Assembly: GCF_001701025.1 (NCBI RefSeq)
Contig: NZ_CP016793.1
Location: 5,766,001 to 5,830,000, forward strand
Reading direction: 5' to 3'
Origin: Lentzea guizhouensis
GTDB taxonomy: Bacteria; Actinomycetota; Actinomycetes; Mycobacteriales; Pseudonocardiaceae
Length of the DNA: 64,000 bases
Shown: piece after piece, positions 58,580 to 64,000 of the stretch
Position numbering within the stretch: the stretch's first letter is position 1
Layout of the letters: the number at the start of each line of letters is the position of its first letter
Notes under the pieces: model-generated
What the model saw: only the letters and a program-made list of their open reading frames with translations
Told to the model about the DNA's origin: nothing
Databases searched by the model: none
Position numbers and translations under genes: made by a program

Positions 58580-59986
58580 CTATCCCTCGCGGCCGAGCTC
58601 GACGTGCTCCAGCACACCGATCGCGTCCGGCACCATGATGGCGGCCGAGTAGTAGGCGCTGACCAGGTAGTTGATGATCGCCTGGTCGTTGATGCCCATG
58701 AAGCGCACCGACAGGCCCGGCTGGTACTCGTCGGGGATGCCGGTCTGGTGCAGGCCGATGACGCCCTGGTTCTGCTCGCCGGCGCGGATCAGCATCACCG
58801 ACGACGTGCGGGTGTCCGAGACCGGGATCTTGTTGCACGGCAGGATCGGGATGCCCCGCCACGCCGGGACGGACTGGCCGTTGAAGTCGATGTGCTGCGG
58901 GTAGATGCCACGCTTGTTGAGCTCACGGCCGAACGCCGCGATCGTGCGCGGGTGGGCGAGGAAGTAGTTGGGGTCCTTCCACACGATCGAGAGCAGCTCG
59001 TCGAAGTCGTCCGGCGTGGGCGGGCCGGACCGGGTGTGGATGCGCTGCTTGAGGTCGGCGTTGTGCAGCAGGCCGAAGCTGCGGTTGTTGACGATCTCGT
59101 GCTCCTGGCGTTCGCGCAGGGCCTCGATCGTGAGCCGCAGCTGCTGCTCGACCTGGTCCATCGGGTGGTTGTAGAGGTCGGCGACGCGGGTGTGCACCTG
59201 CAGCACGGTCTGCGCGACGCTGAGCTCGTACTCGCGCGGCGAGAGCTCGTAGTCGACGAACGTGCCCGGCAGCACCGGCTCGCCGTCGTGACCGGAGGCC
59301 ACGTCGATCGCGGCCTCGCCGTACTCGTCCTGCGGCTTGTTGCGGCTGTTGAACGCGTGCTGGATGTGCGCGCGCAGGCCGCCGGCCTCGCCGTTGAGGG
59401 CCTGGAAGTCCTCCCAGGACAGGGTGAGGACGGTGACCGGGGTGACGGCCTTGGCGCTGTACTCCCACTCGCCCTGCGGGCCGGCCAGCACGGTCTCGCC
59501 GAAGTACTGGCCGTCGGCGAGGTTGCCGAGCACGGTTTCCCCGCCGTACTCGCCGGTGCCGACCTTGTCGACCTTGCCGTGCGCGATCAGCACGACCTTG
59601 TCCTTCGGGCGTCCCCTCTCGACGATGACGTCGCCGATGCCGTACTCGCGCTGCTGGAAGCGACCCGCCAGGGCGGCCAGCACGGCCTCGTCGTCGAACC
59701 CGCGCAGCAGCGCGAGCTCGGTCAGCTCCATCGGGATCACCCGGACCTCGGAGCCGGTGTTGGTGAACGAGACGCGGCCGTCCCCCAGCGTGTAGGTGAG
59801 ACGGCGGTTGACGCGGTACGCACCACCCGCCGCCTGCACCCAGGGCAGGACCTTGAGCAGCCAGCGGGAGGTGATTCCCTGCATCTGCGGGACGGACTTG
59901 GTGGTCGTGGCCAGATTACGAGCGGCGGCCGTACCCAAACTCAGCTGCTGACGGCCCTCATTGAGGTCAGAATCCGTCAAGGTCAC
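58580..59986 (-). CDS. Encapsulin shell protein 2 (Family 2B, with internal CNB-like domain)
   Basis: A 468-residue paralogue of shell protein 1, same length and domain order. N-arm [22 protein letters not shown]-like insert (about 92-212: [37 protein letters not shown], no Arg at the phosphate site); HK97 core from [20 protein letters not shown], the spine helix [20 protein letters not shown] and the end [20 protein letters not shown]. First gene of the seven-gene operon. I chose GTG 59986 because AGGTGG sits eight bases upstream and it aligns with the start of shell 1; GTG 59995 adds three residues. It probably mixes with shell 1 in one capsid. Confidence 0.9.
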   Translation of the reverse strand: MTLTDSDLNEGRQQLSLGTAAARNLATTTKSVPQMQGITSRWLLKVLPWVQAAGGAYRVNRRLTYTLGDGRVSFTNTGSEVRVIPMELTELALLRGFDDEAVLAALAGRFQQREYGIGDVIVERGRPKDKVVLIAHGKVDKVGTGEYGGETVLGNLADGQYFGETVLAGPQGEWEYSAKAVTPVTVLTLSWEDFQALNGEAGGLRAHIQHAFNSRNKPQDEYGEAAIDVASGHDGEPVLPGTFVDYELSPREYELSVAQTVLQVHTRVADLYNHPMDQVEQQLRLTIEALRERQEHEIVNNRSFGLLHNADLKQRIHTRSGPPTPDDFDELLSIVWKDPNYFLAHPRTIAAFGRELNKRGIYPQHIDFNGQSVPAWRGIPILPCNKIPVSDTRTSSVMLIRAGEQNQGVIGLHQTGIPDEYQPGLSVRFMGINDQAIINYLVSAYYSAAIMVPDAIGVLEHVELGREG

Positions 59987-60126
59987 AACCCACACCCACC
60001 TAACTCAATGCGCTAATGGACCAATCCGACAAGCCGGAAAGGACGTTAGTTTGCGCCGATGAGAACAGGGAAGCGGCCAAGAAGGCGACATTCGGGTGGG
60101 TGGATTAGGCCCATGGGTGCTACGGA

Positions 60127-60148
60127 GCGTACATCTGATGTCGTACGC
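60127..60148. promoter_or_regulatory. Overlapping palindromes GCGTAC...GTACGC
   Basis: GCGTAC (60127-60132) and GTACGC (60143-60148) are inverse arms 10 bases apart; inside them ACATC-T-GATGT (60131-60141) is another palindrome. It lies about 140-160 bases before the encapsulin-2 start. Confidence 0.45.
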
Positions 60149-60275
60149 AACGACCGCGATGGCCGCAGGTGGGTGACGTCTTCTGATTCGTTCTGCAGTG
60201 GAATGAGCCACTCGTTTGGCCCAGTAGGATCACTCTATTGTGCGCATTTGTGAGCTGCGGGCAGCTGCTATACAA

Positions 60276-60314
60276 CACCACTCCGAGTGGGATGAAGAAC
60301 CACTCGAAGTGGTG
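60276..60314. promoter_or_regulatory. Paired CCACTC/GAGTGG palindromes
   Basis: CACCACTCCGAGTGG (60276-60290) and CCACTCGAAGTGGTG (60300-60314) are inverse with one mismatch and a 9-base spacer. Each arm is itself a palindrome (CCACTC-C-GAGTGG; CCACT-CGA-AGTGG). A further CCACTCG is at 60208. Tandem symmetric sites suggest cooperative repressor or activator binding about 300 bases upstream of the operon. They could alternatively form an RNA hairpin 3' of the DUF336 gene. Confidence 0.55.
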
Positions 60315-60388
60315 TGTGTCAATACGACGTCGAGATGCCGGGTCCGGTCGGCCGGGAAACCCCGATTTTGTACCGACCACTATTCGTG

Positions 60389-60856
60389 CTATTGCGCTCC
60401 TCGCGCGTTCAGGAACGATTGCAGCCCGCTGACGACGAACGCGTGGTCCTCGGCCTGGGGCAGGCCGGACACGCCGACCGTCCCGACCGGACCGGTGCCG
60501 CGGACGATCACGGGGAAAACGCCGCCGTGCGCCGCGTACAGGTCGGGGTCGAGGCGCGACTCCGCCTCGAACGTCGTGCCCTTCTCCCGGAACGACGTGC
60601 CCACCTGGAAGGAGCTGTGGCCGAACAGCTCGACCACGCGGGTCTTGCGCTCGAGCCACCGGTCGTTGTTCGGCGCGGTACCGGGCAGGGAGGCGTGGAA
60701 GAGGCGATGCCCGCCCCGCCGCACCGAGATCGCGATCGGCAGGCCCTGGTCGCGGGCGGCCTGGAGCAGGTGCAGGCCGAGCTCGATCGCGGTGTCGTTG
60801 TCGAACGTGTCGAACTGCAGCCGTTCTTCTTGCGCCAGAAGCTCTTCGCTGGTCAC
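60389..60856 (-). CDS. UPF0303/DUF336-family protein (HbpS/GlcG-like)
   Basis: A 155-residue protein: LLAQEERLQFDTFDNDTAIE, LPIAISVRRGGHRLFHASL, AAHGGVFPVIVRGTGPVGTV and GLPQAEDHAFVV are the family landmarks. Relatives include heme-binding HbpS and GlcG-like proteins; the precise role is unknown. GTG 60856 overlaps the Gfo/Idh stop, so it is co-translated. It is the gene immediately upstream of the encapsulin control region, in the same direction. Confidence 0.85.
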   Translation of the reverse strand: MTSEELLAQEERLQFDTFDNDTAIELGLHLLQAARDQGLPIAISVRRGGHRLFHASLPGTAPNNDRWLERKTRVVELFGHSSFQVGTSFREKGTTFEAESRLDPDLYAAHGGVFPVIVRGTGPVGTVGVSGLPQAEDHAFVVSGLQSFLNARGAQ

Positions 60857-61860
60857 AGGGTCACCACCCGGTTGTCGTGTGCGGAGGAGGAAGCGGCCTC
60901 GATGACCTGCAGCGCGTGCACGGCCCCGGCCGGGTCGACCGGGATCCGCCCGGCCTGCAGCTCGCGGTAGAAGTGCTGGTAGGCGCCGCGTTCGACGGGC
61001 ACCTCGGTGGTCTCGCCGAGCACGCCGAGCCGGCCGGAGCGGTTCTCCGCGCCCCAGTCGGCATCGGTCGGGCGGCGTCCGGCGGCGAGCGCGTCCTCCT
61101 GCCCGTCCATGCCGTCGACGACGAACGCACCCTCGCTGCCGAGCACGCGGAACCTCGGTCCGTTGTGCGCGGCGTGCGCGTTGGCCCACAGGTGCGAACG
61201 GACGCCGTTGACGTGTGTCAGCGCCACGAACACGTCGTCGTCGACCTGTGCGCCGGGCCGGCGGAGGTCCAGCTCGGCGTAGACCTGCGCGACCGGGCCG
61301 AACAGCTGCAGCGCCTGGTCGACCAGGTGGGCGCCGAGGTCGTAGAGCAGCCCGCCGGCCTCCTCCGGTGCACCGAGCTCGCGCCAGTTGTCCCAGATCT
61401 CCGGGATCCAGCGCTCGTAGCGGGACTCGAACCGGCGGACGTCGCCCAGCCGGCCGACGACCTCGCGCACGGTCAGGAAGTCGCTGTCCCAGCGGCGGTT
61501 CTGGAACACCGTCAGAGGCACGCCCTTCGCCCGCGCCGCGTCCACCAGCTCCTGCGCCTGCGCACTCGTCGGTGCGAACGGCTTGTCCACGACGACGGCG
61601 ACGCCCTTGTCGATGGCGCGCTTCGCGTACTCGACATGCGTCCGGTTCGGCGTCGCGACCACGACCAGGTCGAGGTCCAGCTCGAACAGCTCGTCCGCGG
61701 TGACGATCTTCGCGTCCGGGTGACCGGCGCGGGCCTGCGCCTGCCGCTCCGGGTTCGCCGTCACGACCGCGGTGAGCTCCATGCCCTCGGTCGAGCTGAT
61801 GAGCGGGGCGTGGAAGACCCGTCCCGCGATGCCGTACCCCAGCAGTCCTGCACGTGTCAT
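60853..61860 (-). CDS. Gfo/Idh/MocA-family oxidoreductase
   Basis: A 335-residue NAD(P)-dependent dehydrogenase. Rossmann motif AGLLGYGIAGRVFHAPL, the conserved VDKPFAPTSAQAQEL (catalytic Lys in DKP) and GGLLYDLGAHLVDQAL (His). Such enzymes oxidise sugar or inositol hydroxyls. Divergent from a ROK regulator across 37 bases, which suggests sugar-responsive control. It is followed by DUF336 with a four-base overlap. Confidence 0.9.
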   Translation of the reverse strand: MTRAGLLGYGIAGRVFHAPLISSTEGMELTAVVTANPERQAQARAGHPDAKIVTADELFELDLDLVVVATPNRTHVEYAKRAIDKGVAVVVDKPFAPTSAQAQELVDAARAKGVPLTVFQNRRWDSDFLTVREVVGRLGDVRRFESRYERWIPEIWDNWRELGAPEEAGGLLYDLGAHLVDQALQLFGPVAQVYAELDLRRPGAQVDDDVFVALTHVNGVRSHLWANAHAAHNGPRFRVLGSEGAFVVDGMDGQEDALAAGRRPTDADWGAENRSGRLGVLGETTEVPVERGAYQHFYRELQAGRIPVDPAGAVHALQVIEAASSSAHDNRVVTL

Positions 61861-61897
61861 GGTCCCGATTAAATCAACGCTGTTGCATAATTGCCAT

Positions 61898-62875
61898 GTG
61901 GACCTCGCCTCGGTGCGCTCGCACAACGACAGGACAGTGCTCTCCCTCGTCCGTTCCGGGGCGCTGAGCAGGGCCGACATCGCCGCCGGTGCTGGTCTGA
62001 CCCCGCAGGCGGTGTCGAAGATCGTGGCGCGGCTCATGTCGGCGGGACTGCTGGAGGAGACCGGGGCGGTCCGCGGCGGCGGGCGCGGAAAGCCGAGGAC
62101 GGCGCTGCGGCTGCGGGGTGAGGGTGCCTTCGCGTACGGCGCCTACGTCGACCGCGACGAGCTGCGGGTGGTGCGGCTCGACCTGACCGGCTCGCCGGTG
62201 TCGTCGGCGGTGGTGCCCCTCGCCCCGATGTTCACGCCGGCCGACGTGCTGGACGCGCTGGAGCCGGTGGTCGAGCCGGGGGAGGACGTGCTCGGGCTCG
62301 GCATCGGCATCGCCGGTCCGCTCGACTTCCGCGGCGGCGCGGTCTCCCCGAACGGCCTGCCCGGCTGGTCCTCCGTCCCGCTGCGGGCGCTGGCGGAGGA
62401 ACGGCTCGGGCTGCCGGTCGTGGTCGACAAGGACACCAACGCCGCCGTGCTCGCCGAGGCGTGGGCCCGCCCGCTGCGCGACGCGGCACTGGTGTTCGTC
62501 GGCACCGGGCTCGGCGTGGGGCTGCTGCTGGACGGCGAGGTGCACCGCGGGGCGCGGTCGGGTGCCGGCGAGCTCGGGCACACGGTCATCCAGCTCGACG
62601 GTCCGTTGTGCGTGTGCGGCCGGCGAGGGTGTGTGGAGGCGGTGCACGCGGCAGCGGCCTCCGGTGTGGACGCGGCGCGGGTGGTCGCGGCGGCGGTGGC
62701 GAACCTGGTGCAGCTGCTCGACCTCGACCAGATCGTCCTGAGTGGACGCCGGGTGCTCGAGTCGCCGGAGCTGTACCTGCGGGCGATGCCGGACGTGGAC
62801 GTGACCGTGACGGCGTTCGGGCCGGACCTGGTGCCCGTCGGCGCGGGTCTGCTGGTGCTCGGGGAACTGTTCTAG
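61898..62875 (+). CDS. ROK-family transcriptional regulator
   Basis: A 325-residue ROK protein with an N-terminal winged HTH (LSRADIAAGAGLTPQAVSKIVA). The sugar-kinase-like domain has GIGIAGPLDF, VDKDTNAAVLAE and the zinc motif CVCGRRGCVEAV (Cys-x-Cys-G-x2-G-C). Such repressors release DNA on binding a sugar or sugar phosphate. Divergent from the Gfo/Idh gene with a 37-base gap, so it very likely controls it. GTG 61898 chosen (VDLASVRSHNDRTVLSLV). Confidence 0.88.
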   Translation: MDLASVRSHNDRTVLSLVRSGALSRADIAAGAGLTPQAVSKIVARLMSAGLLEETGAVRGGGRGKPRTALRLRGEGAFAYGAYVDRDELRVVRLDLTGSPVSSAVVPLAPMFTPADVLDALEPVVEPGEDVLGLGIGIAGPLDFRGGAVSPNGLPGWSSVPLRALAEERLGLPVVVDKDTNAAVLAEAWARPLRDAALVFVGTGLGVGLLLDGEVHRGARSGAGELGHTVIQLDGPLCVCGRRGCVEAVHAAAASGVDAARVVAAAVANLVQLLDLDQIVLSGRRVLESPELYLRAMPDVDVTVTAFGPDLVPVGAGLLVLGELF

Positions 62876-62885
62876 TCTGGGCGTT

Positions 62886-63677
62886 GTGGACGTCGAGCAC
62901 GTCGTCGGCCTGCCGCACCCGCGGCTGCGCCCGTTCGTGACGCGGTACTCCGGCTACCGGATGCGCACCGCGCCCGGCATTCACCGCGGCCTGCCGTCGC
63001 GGTCGCTCACGCTCGTCGTCACGCTGGACGGCACCGTCGACCTGCCCGAGGGGCGGTTCGCGACGCTGTGCGGCGGCCTGCACGACGAGGCCGTGATCAT
63101 CACCCACGACGGGTTCCAGCACGGTGTCCAGTGCGACCTCACCCCGCTGGGCGCGCGGGCGTTGTTCGGGATGCCGGCCGGTGAGCTGGCCGGGGTGTCC
63201 GTCGGGCTGGACGCGCTCGACGCACCGGCCGGTGAGCTGCGCGACCGGCTGCGGACCGCGACGACGTGGCTCGACCGGTTCGCGCACCTGGACCGGGTGC
63301 TCGGCGGGATGCTGCGGCCGGTCCGGCAGCAGGTCGAGGTGGCCTGGGCGTGGCACCGGCTCGCCGAGGGCGTGGGCGTGCGGGACATCGCCGCCGAGGT
63401 CGGGTGGAGCCGGCAGCACCTGAGCGCGCGGTTCGCCGCCGAGTACGGGCTCACGCCGAAGCTCGCCGCGCGGGTGATGCGGTTCGAGCGGGCGAACCGG
63501 ATGCTGCGCGGGCAACGCCGGCCGACGCTCACCGAGGTGGCCGCGGCCTGCGGGTACACCGACCAGGCGCACTTCAACCGGGACTGGCGGGCGCTGTGCG
63601 GGGCGACCCCGACCGAGTGGATGGCGGCCGAGCTTCCATTCGTACAAGGCAGCGAGCCGCCGGAGGTCGCAAGGTAG
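62886..63677 (+). CDS. AraC-family regulator
   Basis: A 263-residue protein. The N-terminal domain (PRLRPFVTRYSGYRMR; PAGELAGVSVGLDAL) resembles the DUF6597-type cap, and the C-terminal double HTH has GVRDIAAEVGWSRQHLSARF and LTEVAAACGYTDQAHFNRDW. It is immediately followed by a VOC-superfamily gene (5 bases after), a common pairing. It starts at GTG 62886, ten bases after the ROK gene. Confidence 0.87.
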   Translation: MDVEHVVGLPHPRLRPFVTRYSGYRMRTAPGIHRGLPSRSLTLVVTLDGTVDLPEGRFATLCGGLHDEAVIITHDGFQHGVQCDLTPLGARALFGMPAGELAGVSVGLDALDAPAGELRDRLRTATTWLDRFAHLDRVLGGMLRPVRQQVEVAWAWHRLAEGVGVRDIAAEVGWSRQHLSARFAAEYGLTPKLAARVMRFERANRMLRGQRRPTLTEVAAACGYTDQAHFNRDWRALCGATPTEWMAAELPFVQGSEPPEVAR

Positions 63678-63681
63678 CCGC

Positions 63682-64000
63682 ATGACGACACCCGCACCCA
63701 CCTGCTGGCCCACCCTGACCTACCGGGACGCGCCCGCCGCGATCCGGTTCCTGGTGGAGGGATTCGGTTTCTCCGAACACCTCGTCGTGCCCGGCGAGGC
63801 CGACGGCGAGGTCGTGCACTGCGAGATGGTCTGGCCGGAGGGCGGCGGCGTGATGCTCGGGTCCGCCGACCGGTCGGCCGGCGAGGTCGAGGCGACCGCG
63901 GTCGGTGCCGCGTCGGTGTACGTGGTGACCGACCGGCCGGACGAGGTCCACCGGCAGTGCCTGTCCCGCGGCGCGACGGAGATCCGCGGCCTGCGCGACG
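63682..64000 (+). CDS. VOC/glyoxalase-superfamily protein (partial, cut by window end)
   Basis: The first 106 residues of a vicinal-oxygen-chelate fold protein: CWPTLTYRDAPAAIRFLVEG, GFGFSEHLVVPG, HCEMVWPEGGGVMLGS, SVYVVTDRPDEV. PhnB/glyoxalase-like; the metal site is not fully visible. It starts at ATG 63682, four bases after the AraC stop, so the two are one unit. The gene continues beyond the window. Confidence 0.8.
   Translation, partial: MTTPAPTCWPTLTYRDAPAAIRFLVEGFGFSEHLVVPGEADGEVVHCEMVWPEGGGVMLGSADRSAGEVEATAVGAASVYVVTDRPDEVHRQCLSRGATEIRGLRD

Larger units (their letters stand above)
59987..60388 (-). promoter_or_regulatory. Control region of the encapsulin-terpene operon
   Basis: A gene-free stretch of about 400 bases, clearly lower in GC than the operon. 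It holds the promoter for leftward transcription and several palindromes (listed separately) but no credible ORF. The CCACTCG element occurs at 60208 and, within palindromes, at 60278 and 60300. Short frames here have no conserved features. Confidence 0.6.

Overview
The window is GC-rich actinobacterial DNA. GTG starts are frequent, stop/start overlaps of the ATGA or GTGA type are common, and CTAG and TTA are rare. An AfsR-type regulator, geosmin-synthase-like terpene cyclases, CaiB/crotonase operons and a fused isobutyryl-CoA mutase suggest a filamentous actinomycete, most likely Pseudonocardiaceae (inference from gene content only). I saw no rRNA, tRNA, CRISPR array, phage or transposase gene.

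Layout. 0-7 kb: a secreted small protein, a PlsC-type acyltransferase, an HTH/zinc-finger protein behind a cluster of CTAG motifs, a three-gene signalling operon (PP2C phosphatase with receiver, CHASE3 histidine kinase, Rcp1-type receiver), a GNAT and a YkvA-like membrane protein. 7-12 kb: a SigL-like ECF sigma/anti-sigma pair facing a matching promoter and a set of envelope redox genes. 12-17 kb: an OmpA-domain protein, a decayed VKOR gene, and a KAS III/P450 pair controlled by a TetR. 17-23 kb: a regulator with a paired-palindrome operator, a frameshifted C39-like peptidase and an AfsR-like regulator with a damaged tandem duplication. 22-28 kb: a LysR gene and a five-gene operon resembling glutarate/glutaryl-CoA catabolism. 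28-41 kb: assorted oxidoreductases, a decayed prenyl-synthase paralogue, an imine-reductase-like gene with TetR operators, and IcmF. 41-45 kb: a DosR/DosS-like dormancy cassette (Acg-type nitroreductase, DevS, DevR, Usp). 45-50 kb: YceI/MarR/GlxA genes and a citrate synthase divergent from an HTH-citrate-synthase fusion. 60-64 kb: DUF336, Gfo/Idh, ROK, AraC and a partial VOC gene.

The most striking region is 51.4-60.0 kb, a leftward seven-gene operon: encapsulin 2, terpene cyclase 2, terpene cyclase 1, encapsulin 1, prenyl diphosphate synthase, ispH, dxs. Both shell proteins are Family 2B type, HK97-fold with an internal cyclic-nucleotide-binding-like domain, and both are 468 residues with the starts chosen here. 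One cyclase looks like a free-standing N-terminal half of geosmin synthase with intact metal motifs. The other resembles the C-terminal half but has lost both metal motifs. Both cyclases end in a similar Gly-Leu-Gly-Thr-rich tail that could load them into the shell. The operon also encodes the first and last MEP-pathway enzymes and a prenyl synthase, so it looks like a self-contained factory for an encapsulated sesquiterpene. A 400-base upstream region with several palindromes is the probable control region.

Caution: an unusual number of conserved genes (near 18.35, 20.0, 30.0, 32.3, 33.85, 41.3, 51.79 and 54.81 kb) carry one- or two-base frame breaks, often beside G/C runs. Many may be sequencing errors, so 'pseudogene' here means 'broken as written'.
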